A stretch of DNA of 64,000 bases from Atherinomorus stipes. Lineage: Eukaryota; Chordata; Actinopteri; Atheriniformes; Atherinidae. This document shows, in pieces, positions 42,310 through 55,989 of this stretch. Made by a program: the position numbers and the translations under genes. Below the pieces are notes generated by a model. The model ran no database searches, was not told the origin of the DNA, and was given only the letters and a program-made list of their open reading frames with translations. Each line of letters opens with the position of its first letter. The first letter of the stretch is position 1. The DNA is taken from the NCBI GenBank assembly GCA_023101725.1, contig JALJCO010010235.1:806001-870000 (forward strand). Direction: 5' to 3'.

Positions 42310-43198
42310 TTTTCTAAAAATTTAGTTTTCATAAAATTTAGATATTGGAATAATATCTTATTTTGACTAATGGTGGGTCTGTCTTGTATTTCAGAGTTCC
42401 ACTACCCCATTCATAGCATTTTACACTATTAAAAAAAAATAGTGCAACAATGCAACAACGGTAAGGGTTGCTTTAAGTCAATTCACTGACATCCAATAAA
42501 AACAAATTTGTTTTAGTCCAATTTACAGTGCAACTATTTGTACAAGCCAATTACTAAAAATATGCCAAATTAAGGAAAACCAGTTACATGGCATCATTCG
42601 GGGAGGGAGGCCATCTGCCTCCACTGGTTGGGGTGGAACAGATGAGGAATGAGATAATAAAGAATGACTTGTGTCTAATGATGAGGGTGATTATATAAAT
42701 GCAACTAAACTTCCTCCAATGATCAGAAGCAGATAGAGAGGCTAAAGCCCCCGTGGAGTATGGAAGCTAGACAGTCCACCGCAGGGACAACCAGGGTCAG
42801 GGTCGAGGGGCCATGGCCACGGAGCACAAGCCTTAGGGAGACCAGGACTGCCTGGTCTGCTACTCACTGTTCATCCATGTGTGAACTGAGTAGAGCTCAA
42901 ATGGTGAAGATGTTTCCCAGGAACATATTTCATTGTATAAAGGAGAGTTCCAGCACATCACTTAAGCCCCGCTTCCACCTGCGGGTCTGGGTTGGGTCGG
43001 GCCAGGCCAGGTCGGGTGGGTTTTGGTACAGATATGTTGATTTCACATTGCGTCCCCACAGCAAACTGTACCCTTACCCTGGAGGCGGAGTATTAACCTG
43101 ATAACGCTGCTACATGATCGCGTGACATCATCGTAGTGCAATGCCTTTTAACCAAAGCACCACACCACACATGACAGAAACAAACGGGTCATCCCTGC
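42310..43198. other. Intergenic with a partial hAT-like end
   Basis: GCCCCGCTTCCACCTGCGGG..GGTCGGGCC at 42965-43020 resembles the left part of the GC-rich-ended elements at 52220. Otherwise nothing recognised. Confidence 0.35.
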
Positions 43199-43309
43199 TT
43201 TTTTTTTTTTTTTTTGTTATACTTGTATGATCCCCGAGGGGAAATTAGGGCTCTGCATTTCACCCATCTCTGTACTGTGAGTATCAGAGAGCAGTGGGCT
43301 GCTACTTAA

Positions 43310-44703
43310 AGGAGCTGTATCATGCTTTTCAAATGTTTCAAAAGTCAAATATAGGCATTTATAAGCTAGATATGTTCCCATCGTTACTATAGAAACTAAT
43401 TTGGTGTTAAATATTAGTTTTTCGATGCATCTAATTTCCAACACGGAAGTAAGATGGCTGACTGTACTGAACCGCGGAGCTCTCGACCAATTGCAGCATG
43501 TTTTACGCCCATTTCATGACGTCGCCCCGGAAGAGACACTTATTCTGAAGGGTCACAGAATTATCTGTAGCACCGGCACCGGCACCGGCAGCTCTCATGT
43601 GGATGTTAGTAGTAAACATTGATGGATAATTACTCCGATCGACGGGATAAAACAGACCAGCCTGTTATGGAGCTGCATGCGCTCGACCCAGAGTCTGATA
43701 TGGAGTTTGAAGTACACGCAGTACCACAGAAGTACCACAGAGACCCCTGACAAGCAAGTAATTTAGCGAACAAATCATAGGCTAACAGTTAGCGCTGAGC
43801 TAAGCAGCACTCACATGGATCTTGTAAACATTGATGGATAATCTGACTCCGATCAACGGGATAAAACAGACCAGCCTGTAATGGAGCTGTATGCGCTTGA
43901 CCCAGAGTCTGATATGGAGTTTGAAGTATACGCAGTACCACAGAAGTACCACAGAGACCCCTGACAAGTAAGTAAATTAGCGAACAAATCATAGCCTAAC
44001 AGTTAGCATTGAGCTGAGAGATGTGTTGACTCACCAGTGTTGTTGTCTGTCCATGCGCGTTTTTATAGTAGGAACTGCGTCAGGTTTCAGAAGTAATCCC
44101 AGAGAAAAAAACACTTTACTGCCCGAGATTCATGAAGTTGTCAGGAGTGAAGTTCACACACAAAGTTGAGGTTTTTTTCCTGCTCCTGAAGTTATAATCC
44201 AACCACTTCTGGCAAGTCGATTCATCCAGTACAACAAATACACTCCCACGCTGAACATAACCACGCTGAACATAACTGCATTTTCCCCAACTTGCTGTCC
44301 TATAGAGCTTTAAAAAAAGAGAAAAAAAAGGAAGAAAATTCTCCTGAACTCTGGAGCAAACGTCTGTTAGCTGATGGCTGCTTGTCTCTGAGGAAATCTT
44401 CCTGCAGGTGTTAGTTTCTTCCCCAGAGAGTGTGATTTCAGGAGTTTCTGTTCAACAGAGGGCGTCTTGCTACGATACTGAGCGTGCGCATTTGGACTTT
44501 CGTGATTGGTGCCACGTTCATACGTAACGCGGTGGGTAGTCAGCCGTTTGCAGGGAGGTAGCGCTTGGTTTAAATATTCATGTAGATTACTCAAATATGC
44601 GTGAATGAAGAAAAATAACGATTTAAATCATTTCTTGATGAGGAAATAACACACTGACATGCTGAAAAGCTCTTAAAAGTCCATTTTTCATGATAGGGCT
44701 CCT
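43310..44703. mobile_element. TTAA-flanked element inserted in the SINE
   Basis: 1394 bp, left end AGGAGCTGTATCATGCTTTT and right inverse CATGATAGGGCTCCT, TTAA on both sides (43306-43309, 44704-44707). It contains a tandem duplication of about 211 bp. No full transposase. The SINE resumes cleanly on both sides, so it is younger than the SINE. Confidence 0.85.
43580..44010 (+). repeat. Tandem duplication with a short conserved ORF start
   Basis: Two copies about 211 bp apart start near ATGGATAAT (43622 and 43833). Copy 1 encodes 42 codons, MDNYSDRRDKTDQPVMELHA then LDPESDMEFEVHAVPQKYHR, then a stop. Copy 2 differs by 2 bases after the ATG, which shifts the frame. Each is followed by GACAAGYAAGTAA, a donor-like sequence, so this may be a duplicated first exon of the transposon's own gene. 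I do not recognise the protein. Confidence 0.6.
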
Positions 44704-45019
44704 TTAAAGCGCCCGGGGAGCAGTTGGAGGATTAAGGACCTTGCTCAGGGGTCCACAGTGTTTAACCTAGGAGTCGTGTCGGGGACCTGAACCCGGGTCC
44801 TCCGCGCCAAAGCCCACGACGCAACCACTAGGCCACCCACTCCCCCAACTTTGTTTTCATGCCAGATCACACGGGAAGCAACATAGTTTTTCAACCAATC
44901 AACAGAATCCATTGTGTTAAGCTCCATTTCTTTGGTTTGAATCAGTGAGATCAGTACCCCTATGGAGGGGTACTGAAAGAAGTAGGACAGGTCGGATAGA
45001 AGGGTACCCGTCCCAATTT

Positions 45020-45085
45020 TTACCCCCACCCCCACGACCCTGAATGGGATAAGCGGTACAGAAAATGATCGATGACTGACTGATT
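45020..45085 (+). mobile_element. LINE-type tail (GGGATAAGCGG)
   Basis: CCCTGAATGGGATAAGCGGT ACAGAAAATG followed by GATGACTGACTG repeats is the end form of common fish retroelements. Truncated. Confidence 0.5.
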
Positions 45086-45089
45086 GAAA

Positions 45090-46480
45090 ACCAAACTCAT
45101 GTCTCTGTTTGCACTTTTCTGACTGTATATTGACAGAATTGTACTTTGGTTGCAGTTTTGCACTTAAAAAAAGAAGAAATATTTAATTCTGTTTGTGGAA
45201 AGGAGTTCAACTGTGAAAGCTCCTGCTTTACTCATGTGTGAATTCAACTTATAAAACATTTCTAAATTGTTTTGTAACTTATATAGACGTCAGGTTTTTT
45301 CAAGTCATATTTTGACATTTTAGTTTTCTCAAAAGTAATGTGAAAATATTGTCTCGTCTCGTTCTCGTGGACCCAATATTGTGTATCGTCTCGTCTTGTG
45401 AGTTGAGTGCATCACTGTATAATGGAAATTGAAGTCGGGTTAAAAAAAAAAAAAAAAAAGAAAAAAAAGAAATTCTCTGCCCATTATTTGAGGAGTCAGG
45501 CTTTTAAAAGTTAAAAGTCTGTTGTGAGTGGTGTGGGTCTTTACGTGAGCATTTGATATAACCCATGTTGTGAGGAAACACATCGTTCCAGCTTGAGAAA
45601 TGACTGTTGTGACAGATTAAACATTAGTGATGGAAGCTTCTGTGAACTGTTTGGATGTGACTCAGCGTTTGGAGAGGATTTCTCTCTCAGTCTGCACTAG
45701 AATCTGGTCTGAGTTCAGTTCCCACACTTTTGTCTGCAGCGTTTCTGACAAGTTATTCACTTTTATGCCAAGTTGAAATAATTCATGCAGCATGTCCACT
45801 AGAAAACCGAATAACAACAGGAACCGCTGCCATATTTAAAGCCTGATGGAGCGCAGTTTGAGAGTCTTGACTCCGAATTACACAAAGAATTAATCTTTTC
45901 GGTTTTTTTTTTTATATTCTTGTGGTTTGTAGAAAAAGGAAATGTTTTTTATCTGGATGACTGATCTCTGGCCTGCTCTGCAGGCGCTACAGTTTCTATC
46001 CATAAAAGAAAGGCAAAATGGCAGATGCAGGGTGTTTCTGCAACCCTCTCCTGCAGAGAAGCTCTTCTCCAGCCAGCAGCATGGAGCTCGTCCAAATGCT
46101 TCCTTCACTGTGATTGGTTGGAAATCTCCCAAAAGCCTTTGCTTTTCTGAATGTCCTACATCAGAAAATCCACTCAATATATGTCATTCCTCTTTGCAAT
46201 GCTGTAAAAATACTATAAACACTACACTAGGTTAGGGTTTGTTTACAGTCCTCCTCTTTTGATTGTGTGGAGAAAAACATTATTCTGCATAATTTCCCTT
46301 CAGGCATGTGATGTGTTGACCATTATGAAATTAAAGCACTTTTTGTATGTTTGTTCAGCTTTTTAATAGGAAAAAAAACAGATTTGCCAGAATGATTTAA
46401 GAAAAGCTGGATGACAGCTGCACCACCTGCCTGACCAGCAGCATAAATTAGGCCAGCCGCTGCATCGGCAGTAACTAGTA
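45090..46480. other. Intergenic, nothing recognised
   Basis: AT-rich, with an A-run at 45441-45470. Frames at 45890-46235 on both strands resemble nothing I know. Confidence 0.35.
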
Positions 46481-46484
46481 CTTC

Positions 46485-46590
46485 CAAACATTATAGAACT
46501 CATTGAGATCCTTTCTTTTAATGTTTCTGTACCAAACACTTGGGCCATTTTTATGGAGTTATATGGAACAATACAAAAAATGTGGCCTAT
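46485..46590 (+). repeat. Dispersed repeat, shared with 54575-54680
   Basis: ACATTATAGAACTCATTGAG ATCCTTTCTT..CCAAACACTTGGGCCATTTT..ATGGAGTTATATG is shared with about 85% identity by eye. It probably belongs to the same retroelement as 54560-54890. Confidence 0.6.
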
Positions 46591-48717
46591 TAGGGTGATG
46601 TTGATGTAAGACTGTTGAGGTGTTGGTAAGAAGGTTTGATGGTCATTATGGGGTGTCGGTCAGAACACACAGGACTTGCTTGTACAGTTAACTTTCTTTA
46701 CTGGTCACTCTTAATCACAACGGCACAGTAATGCAACAAACGGCAGGCTTACAGGTGAGGAATTGCAGGATAGTTAAGGTGAATGCTGGATGGAAGTGAG
46801 TGTGGTCTATAAACAGAAATGCAAAGCCATGAGGAACATTTGTTCGGCAAATAAACACATTTAAGGTATTAATTATTACTAAATCCCTTATACTTAGGAC
46901 TAAACATGCATTTACTCACCCAGACAGTTTTGGTGTAACTTGAATTTCTTCAGGAGATATTTAGATCCACTCCAGACCAACGTTATGTCCAGTGTAATGA
47001 AAGTAATGGGGCAACTGAGCGTAGCCTCTAAATCAGGCATTATCTGCCACAACCCCCCCAATAACAAAGCAGAGCTGAGAAGTCTGGATGGAGCACAAGC
47101 TAGTGCTAACGCTAACGTTCATGCTAACGGAAGCCCTGAAGCCTGCATCTGCAAGCTAGAAAGCAAACATCTAACACTCGTTGCAAAGAAAGGATTTTTA
47201 CGGAAAAAAGAGAGAAAATCAGCTACTGATGCAGAAAATGTTTATGTTCAGAAGTTCTTTAAAAACTTCTAAGAAAAGTTCAACTGAATAAATTGTTTAA
47301 TGAAATTTTGTGCTTGAATGTTCTGTCTAAACAAATAAAATACAGGTTTTTACAGATTATTTAAATTGAGCCTTTTATTTTCAATGGGATTTATTACTGC
47401 ACCATTTCATCTCTTTTTTAAAACTTCGGTTTTTTTCTGTTCCTCTTTTTGTAGTAAATTGTTGTAGATTTTGTGTTTAGAGCCTAATTCTGATTTGTTC
47501 TTGTAGGAGTCTGATTTTATTCCATGAATTATACGTGTGATATAAATGTGTTTGTGACCATCTCATAATATATTTTCTATATTATGTTATTGTTTTTATC
47601 ACGCCACATTTTACTCGGTTCAGTCTGTAAAAGGCAGGTGGATTTGGTTTAGTTATTAAATAAATAAACCAAAAATGAGATCATTACACCAATACAGTGT
47701 TAAAATGTGATTGGGCCTTGGACCAGTTTGGACTGAAAGATTGGGCCCCATCATGAAAAAGGTTGAAAACCCCTGCTTTATGGCACCATGTCAGATGATA
47801 GTAACTGGGTATCGATACACTACATGCTGACAGCACACGTCACAAGTCCAACTTCAAAGCTTTTCTTACAGTGAAGGCTTTAAGGAACAGCTCTGTAAAT
47901 GAAAGCAGAAGCAGATACACTGGAGCCATCAGACGACGGAGCAGCTTCATCCTGCTCCACCTCACCACCAGCCTGATGGGGATCATTTATTCAGTCCATG
48001 ATGCTGTCCACTCACATGTCAGAGGATCTGTTTCACGATCTGATATTCTAATTGTGTAACTGAGTGAGAAATATTGAAATCTTACTGTTTGTTTTTCACC
48101 ATCCATCGGCTTCACGAGACCACAGCAGAAAGCTGTCAGCAGCTGGTCCAGCCTGTTTCAAACATCATCTCTATGGTACAGGCATATAAAAGAGGATTGA
48201 CCAAGTCTATTTAAATAATCTGCAGTCAGAGAAACATGAGCGATGTGGAAACGAAGAAAACAGCAACCGGAGATGAAGTATGTCGGCATCACAACAGTTT
48301 GTATTTTAGTAAAACATGTTAGATGAGACGTGTGGGCTGGAACTGCTGCCAGAGGCAAAGCGGAAAATTCAGCCTGTTTGCATCAGACTTTCATCAGCTC
48401 CGTCCAATTTAATCCTCAAATCTGGATATAAAATAACCCGACGGGAGAAGGACCTGATGTGAAATTGAGCAGCAATGATGGGACTCATTTCATCATCACA
48501 TCTCTGAACCAATCACTCCTCAGTCTGCAGCTTCTGCTTTAACTCTTCACCTTCACAGTTTAATGCAAGCACAACGAAAACCAAACATCTGTGTGTAAAG
48601 ATGGTGGTTAAAGGTAGAGTCCGGAGATTCCACTCTGAAAATAAACGCAAGACTTGTGCAAGTGAAATCTGTCTCAGTCCGCACGTTTGGGCCTCAACTC
48701 TCTGTTGGTGAGTCTCA
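46591..48717. other. Intergenic, nothing recognised
   Basis: AT-rich and rather free of repeats. The frame at 46940-47272 contains repeated GCTAACG-type triplets but no known domain. Confidence 0.35.
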
Positions 48718-49860
48718 CAGTAAAATCCCCAGTGTTAAATTTCAGTTGTTAAATCATATCAACTCTTTCAGAGTGATTCTAACACCATTGAGAGTAAAAT
48801 GACCACCAGTACTGGTGAAAATTTTCAGAGAGGGTCTCCTTGGTATGTAGCATTGTTGCCAACTTAACGACTTTTCAGACCCCTCTAGCAACTTATTTTC
48901 AAAAAAGCACCTAGCGACAAATCCAGCGACTTTTCTTGGTGATCATGGAGACAGATAAAATTTATGTTGTACCATCCATTCATCGGGAGCTACCTGCCAT
49001 CAGCCCCTCCCTCCCTGTTTCCCAACACGCACTGGTCCCGCTGTCCCTTTGCAGACAGCATGCCCTTCTGAGCTGCTTTGAGATGACCATGCCTCCTCAT
49101 CCAGATTATTTCCCATGATGCCTTCTTTGCACCATGACTCAAATGTTTATGTCACCACTTCAGTACCCTTGTTAATGAACAACGTAGCATGTCAATAATA
49201 AACACGCTAGCATTAAATGGTGCTGCACTTGTGTTGGTAGCGGTTTGGTGACATCATTTAGCGATTTCTGGTGACTTTTGGGTCAATCAATAGCGACTTC
49301 TCTCGCTGAAGAGTTGGCAACAGTGGTATGTAGTGTGAATTTATCAGCATATGTTTTTGAAGATGACAGTTTGTATTGTACATTAGTAATTGCCTGATGA
49401 CTGTCATAGCAGCAAGCTATTCTTCACAACTGCGACATGTTCTGTGATGCTGTTTTTTACAGGAGTAGTGGCTCAGTCCATAGCTCAGTTCATGGTGGGA
49501 AACATGTTAATAACATACATAGTTGTGAACTTCCAGTGTTCACCACCACTAACTCAGAACAGGGGTAAAAAGTATTTATGTTTGAGTTGATTTATCACCA
49601 CAATTTAGCAACTTTTCAACACTGCTGAGAATCATATTAACTCTCTCCAGTGTTATCTAACCTATAGAGTTACATTTTATCAAAACTGTACAGTGTAAGC
49701 CAGTGTTAACTCAATTATGTGTTAATTTTACTCTGAAATCTTAACACTATAAAAAGAGTTAATTCAGCACCAATTCTGATAAGGACCAAATACACTTGGA
49801 CACAGTGCAAATTTAACTCTATAAATGTTGATTTAACACTGCAAAATTTTCTTTGCACTC
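48718..49860. mobile_element. GTGTTAA/TTAACTCT-rich element interrupted by a hAT
   Basis: Both flanks of the hAT at 48851-49325 are full of GTGTTAAAT, TTAACACT and AGAGTTAA motifs in both orientations (48735-48800 and 49635-49855), as in a common fish foldback repeat. Outer limits uncertain. Confidence 0.5.
48851..49325. mobile_element. hAT MITE, TTGCCAACT ends, perfect 8-bp duplication
   Basis: 475 bp with ends CATTGTTGCCAACT and the inverse AGTTGGCAACAGTG, flanked by GTATGTAG at 48843-48850 and 49326-49333. Interior CGACTTTT / GCGACTT motifs are repeated near both ends. The small internal frame (48936-49118) is not recognised. Confidence 0.88.
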
Positions 49861-49964
49861 CCTCTCCCCCTGTCAGTAATTCACTTTTCCCCTTTGTTTT
49901 GGTGTGTTCGGGACGTTTCTGGGCGGAGATTTCTGTTTATATTGCCAGCCAATGACGGAGCTAA

Positions 49965-50140
49965 TGACATGACGCTCTGTGGGGATAAGCTCATGATTGG
50001 AGCAGATGCCAGTCACTCGAATTCTCAGGAAAAAAAAAAACAAAACTTAAAATGCAGCCAAGAAAAGAAAGTACTCTGAGGTGAAAAGAGCTTGTGCACA
50101 TTGGAAAACCAGGGTTAACATTGGTTTGGCTTTCACCTGC
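49965..50140 (+). repeat. Dispersed repeat, second copy
   Basis: GATAAGCTCATGATTGGAGC..GCCAGTCACTCGAATTCTC, A-run, then AAAACCAGGGTTAACATTGG..GCTTTCACCTGC. Homologous to 34326-34510. Confidence 0.65.
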
Positions 50141-50339
50141 TTCCTTGTTTTGAAGGGGAGGAGCTTTAAAAATGCCGAGAATTACAACGTTAAAATCCTG
50201 AAGCACAGCAGGAGTTGGAGTATCTGCTGTCAGACTTATGCTGTGGACATGAACGCAACATGCAGAGAGGCGGGGCTTAATTAAACACTCCTGGTGTGAG
50301 TTGACGGACCGCAGCACACACACGTGCACAGATCAGCTT

Positions 50340-50743
50340 CTCTCAATGAGAAAATACCAAGTTCAGATTTTTAATATGACATAAGTAACAGACAGAAAAT
50401 CTGCGTTTGTTTGTTGTCCCTGTCGGCATGAAGCTCGTGAAAACTGCTATTTAGGGGAAAATACTAATACGGGAGGTCAATGGAAAAAAGAGTTAATATT
50501 AGGGGTAGGGAAAAAAAAGTGATTGGCACCTCTGGCCAATCACTGGCCACCCCCACACTTTAACCAGGCGGCGCTCAGGCAGTTACCAAGACCCCAAGTT
50601 GCTTCCAAACCTCTTTTTCTTTTCATTTTAGACACTAGCTACCCCATACAGTCGGAAGGTCTGGACTGTATGTACATACATATATGTATATATATATGTT
50701 GGCCTCTTGGAGCTGATTTATATTTATATATTGTGTATTCCGA

Positions 50744-50776
<33 letters not shown>

Positions 50777-51131
50777 TATATATACATATATATTTATATG
50801 CATATATGTCTCAACAGGAATTCTGCATTCATCTTTAGTAGACTAGACTACTGAAACCCTGTCCTTACATGTCCCCCCTAAAGTCCTTCAGTCATCAGCA
50901 GTTTAGTCCAGAATGCTGCTGATACGGTCCTCACAGGCTGACTTCACAACTGTATTAATATGAAGCTGAAATTCAGGTCTGAGTCCTGGACTACTCACAG
51001 ATTTCTGGCTTGGTTTTAGCCTTTAATTTGCAAAACAAAGGTAAATGTGTTTTCTGCATGTAGCAGTACTAAAGAATAAATTAATCACTTGTTTTACAAT
51101 GGGATTTATTTAGGATTAATCTTTTAACAGT

Positions 51132-51184
<53 letters not shown>

Positions 51185-52215
51185 AAAAGTTAAGGATATT
51201 TGGCTTTTTGTATGATGTCAGAATGAATCTAAAATCCAGCACAACCTTTGCAGGTGAACTAAATTAAACTTTCTCTAAACTTTTCAATGCACATGTACAT
51301 TGTTCAATTGTTAAATATTTATTCTGCATCATTCTGTTCTCCAAAAACTGAAAGTTGAATATCTCTAACTTTTTGTAAGTAGTGTATATATGTGTGTAAA
51401 CAAAAAATATCCGCTCTGAGATATCTCCTTCTGGCCACCCCAGTGAAAAATTTCTGGCTCTGTGGCTTTATAAAATATTGTGATATTCAGCACATCGACT
51501 TTTTTTCCGCCTCTAGTTAATTTGTCCAGTTGTTTTCTAGTCAGAACGGGACACTTAACAGCTTTGGAGAACATGCATGTCATTCTGTCCCATTTGGATG
51601 TTCACAACTTTAAATCTAAGTATGTTGACAGTTTCATATCTAGTGGTGTTTTAAATATGCCAACCTGCAGGAGATGCCGTCAGAGCTTCTGTGATGTTTC
51701 ACATAAAGATGTTTTTACTCATTCATGATGAATATTTGGACACGACACCAGATCCTCCCTCTGAGAGTCTCTGTGGCAGAACCTCATTTGGAGATGATTC
51801 ATGTGAATCCTGTTGTCTCGGTCTTGTCAGCATGGTGACTGCATGCTGTGCTACAGTTGCTGTGACAGTCTGTCCTCTGCAGTTTGACTACGGACGACGC
51901 GGCAGTTGATCCCAACCACACTGTCATCTGCAAACAGCATAAAGCATTTCCTTCCTCATTTGCAAGCGTGCAGAGCAACCCTGAACATCAGCCCACTGCT
52001 GTCATGTGAGGAAGACGACAGGCGGGAAAATCCTGCAACTGTCAAACATGAAACAAGGTCATCAACTCACCTCAGAAATACTTTCACTTCTTCGCTGTGA
52101 CTCTCACTTCCTCTGGAATCGGTGACGGTCTGAATTTCAAGCAATGAAAGAGAAACTCTTCCATCTTCAGCTTGGATCTCTCCAGTCTGATGAGAAACAA
52201 CAACAAAAAACTGTC
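50340..52215. other. Intergenic with AT microsatellites
   Basis: A fragment of the repeat seen at 30654 recurs at 50583-50665 (CTTCCAAACC..CATTTTAGACACTAGC). (TA)n tracts lie at 50750-50790 and 51133-51182. No gene recognised. Confidence 0.4.
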
Positions 52216-52219
52216 CATG

Positions 52220-52706
52220 GGGCCTTTTCCATTGCAGCTGCACGGTACAGCACCACACGCTAAAGACGACCAGGATGGTTTTTGTTTCCACACAGGAGAA
52301 GCTGTAGTCTACTACCTGGAAGTGGGCGGAGCTAGCACGTGAGACTGCCGTGACGTCACTGCCGTGCCACGCGGTGGTCATTGAAGTAAAAACAACAATG
52401 GAGGCATTGATGATACGGAGGTGTTACTGCTGCTGTTGTTTTCTCTGTGGCTTGTAGTCACCGAAAACAGAGCCAGATATTTTTAGAAGAGGTGAAATAT
52501 ATATGATGTGTATGACGAGAACTTCCTTTGGCCACTCAGTGGAGAGCCGTCAGGTACTTCACCTTTTGTGTAGGTTCAGCGCGGTTAGAGCTAGCTCTGA
52601 AACGGGTGCGGAAAATCGTAACGGCTCGTAGCGGGTTTTCCCAGAGGAACTACAAATAAAGTGTGCCGTGTGGAAGGGTTACGAAAATGTGCAGTGGAAA
52701 AGGCCC
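52220..52706. mobile_element. TIR element, GGGCCTTTTCCA ends
   Basis: 487 bp with left end GGGCCTTTTCCATTGCAGCT and right inverse TGCAGTGGAAAAGGCCC, a terminal form shared by many fish DNA elements. Target duplication not clear. Confidence 0.7.
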
Positions 52707-52714
52707 ACAAGACA

Positions 52715-53624
<910 letters not shown>

Positions 53625-53683
53625 TGAAGCACTTTGTAAAGCTGCTATGCATGAAAAGTGCTATATAAATAAAATTTGATTTG

Positions 53684-53690
<7 letters not shown>
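53625..53690 (+). mobile_element. LINE 3' tail fragment
   Basis: AAGCACTTTGTAAAGCTGCT..AAAAGTGCTATATAAATAAA then TTTGATTTGATA repeats, the end of an L2-type LINE. (TA)n at 53690-53742 follows. Confidence 0.7.
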
Positions 53691-53743
<53 letters not shown>

Positions 53744-53744
53744 T

Positions 53745-54558
53745 GGACTCTTTTCTAGACATCAGGCTGCACTGTCTTTGCATTGGAACAAATCCACAAC
53801 TGCCATGTTTGCCCATCTTATTTATGGTGTTTATGATCATTTACAAGCATAAACTTCGGTCAGGGATGTTTGACTCCGCCGTCTCATCCATTTCATGGTC
53901 TGCTGCTGTGAGTGGATGTGGGAGCAGCATCTGACATCAACCATCTCATCAACTCCTCAGTATTTCTACCCCGGTTTGATCATCAGTTTTTACTAGATTG
54001 TTTCCTCGCCAGTGTGGTAACCATCAAGCTTGTGTTTTCATCTGTTCTTGCTGTCAATAATTACCTGTCTTCCCTCTGCTTGGAGATCTCTGCTGCCGCT
54101 CTAATCTCCCATAATTTGTTCCCTGCATGCTCGCCTGCCACCGCCGAACTCTCCACTGTCTCTGTATGGTTCACTGCAACAAAGGCCTGGATTCTGCTCT
54201 ACTTTTCTCAAATAAATTATTCAAATCTCTGTAGTTCTACGCCTGCTTTTGGGTCTGGCCTATATTGTCCATGACAACATAGGGTAGGCCTGTATGAAAA
54301 ATACATTTCTGTAACATATCTTATGAAATATTTATAACAGAAAATATATAAATATGAATACATGTTTTAAAATTGTATTTATTGGTTCCTCCTAACCCCA
54401 AAATAGCTAGCAGAAATGTAGATACAAGCCAAACTAGAAAAGCACTCAGAGAACGCAGACCTCAGCCGAGCAACTCATGTCCCCCTCATATTGTGATTCA
54501 CATCTAAACTTTAATTGCGACTTCTGTTTATAAAGTTTAAACTGGAAAGTTCACAATT
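53745..54558. other. Intergenic, nothing recognised
   Basis: The 120-codon frame at 53912-54274 shows no known domain or splice pattern. Confidence 0.35.
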
Positions 54559-54559
54559 C

Positions 54560-54890
54560 ATCATGTGCTTGGTACATTATAGAACTCACTGAGATCCTTT
54601 CTTGTAATTTTTTACCAAACACTCGGGCCATTTGTATGGAGTTATATGCAAAAATTCCTAAATTTGGCCGATCTCACAATGATAAAGAATCCTTTAAAAA
54701 TTCCTGGATCCAGAAGGTGATCCGGATCACCACCAAAATTTAATGGGTTTGTCCTTCGGCTGAGACTCACAGCTGGTGAAAATCTCAGGTCAATCCATCC
54801 AGAACTTTTTACGTAAAATTGCTGACAGATAGACGAACAAACAAACCAATGCTACCAAAACCATAACCTCCTTTGTGTAGGTAACTAAGG
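54560..54890 (+). mobile_element. Old RTE-type retroelement tail
   Basis: GTGATCCGGATCACCACCAA AATTTAATG..GTCAATCCATCCAGAACTTT..GACAGATAGACGAACAAACA..AACATAACC-like ending resembles the 3' end of RTE LINEs and their SINEs, from memory. Strongly decayed. Confidence 0.5.
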
Positions 54891-54899
54891 GTTGGGTCT

Positions 54900-55988
54900 T
54901 AAGGCCTTTTCACACCGGGACCAATGTGAATAAATGGCATGCATTTGTCTACTTACACCTACTCTGACGCAAAATTACGAAGATGCAACAACAAACTGGC
55001 ATTTGTTATTCCAGAGGAACGTGATCACATGCAGCAGTGATGGAGGGAGAGGTGACTGCAGGTAAACTTCTGGATGCTGAAAAACAGCTGATCTCACCTT
55101 CATTATTCAAAAAATGTTGTGAATGATGATCATTAATGAGAAGCTTCCACAGTCTGAAGTTTTACTGAGCAGTTTCTATCCTGCAGCTAAACGCAGGTCG
55201 AACAGTCAGATGAGGCATCACTGATAAACGGAGCGATAAAACTGAGTGTCCTGATAAAGGATTTCCACGAACTGCTCTGAGAAACATTAAATAACACAGT
55301 GACAGTTAACACAGAGATCACGTCCTCCAGCTGCTGCTGACCTCTGACCTGCTTTCAGATCCATGTCTTCAGATGGGACCGACTCATCTCCACGTCACCT
55401 CCGTGGATAATGCTGAGCAAAGAGGCTAGCGGAGCTAATCAGCCTGGTGTGGTGCAGCCCAGTTGGATCCCGGACCTCAAGTCTGGTCTGAAGCAGTCCG
55501 GATGGATCCCAGACCGCAGACCGTCTGAATGACGCTGCAGGATTCAAAACCACAGCACTTTTCCCAGATGGATCATTGCTGTGTCCGGTTTCCCCGATTG
55601 CATAGTAGCTGTTGTAGTTGCATGTCAGGATTCTGCCTCCATCTTTTCTTTTAGTGGAGAAAAAGTTTATGAAAAAACTTTGTCACCAACCAGCAGCAGC
55701 ACTGCATTACAGTTCATATTCTCAGCTGAATGAAAATGCAAAAATATATTCAAAGATAAAATGTACAAGTACTGTAAATATGCTACAATTTTCGTATGAT
55801 CTGATTCATCGACTAATCACCAAAATAATTGGTGTCTAATCGATTATCAAAATAATCGTTTGTGGCAGCTCTAGTTTACACAAATATTTAATCAGCCAAT
55901 CAAACGGCAGTAAATCAAAACAGTTTACAGATTATATTACATGTAAACGATCATGTGATCTAAAAGCCACCAAGCCAGAATAACAGCA
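54900..55988. other. Intergenic, nothing firmly recognised
   Basis: AGGCCTTTTCACACCGGGAC at 54901 looks like one end of a DNA element; the partner end was not found. Confidence 0.35.
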
Positions 55989-55989
55989 G

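Larger units (their letters stand above)
43202..44846 (-). mobile_element. tRNA-derived SINE, split by a TTAA element
   Basis: On the minus strand the head (44846-44765) has a pol III A box TGGCCTAGTGGTTGCG and B box GGGTTCAGGTCCCC. The body continues GTCCTTAATCCTCCAACTGC..CCGGGCGC to 44708, is interrupted, and resumes below 43306 (AGCCCACTGCTCTCTGATAC..) to a poly(A) tail (T-run at 43200-43215). About 250 bp of SINE in total. It is not a functional tRNA gene: no cloverleaf acceptor pairing, and it is fused to a SINE body. Confidence 0.78.

Noticed and set aside
44765..44846. Possible tRNA gene on the minus strand
   Set aside because: A and B boxes are present, but the acceptor stem does not pair and the sequence continues into a SINE body with an A-tail.
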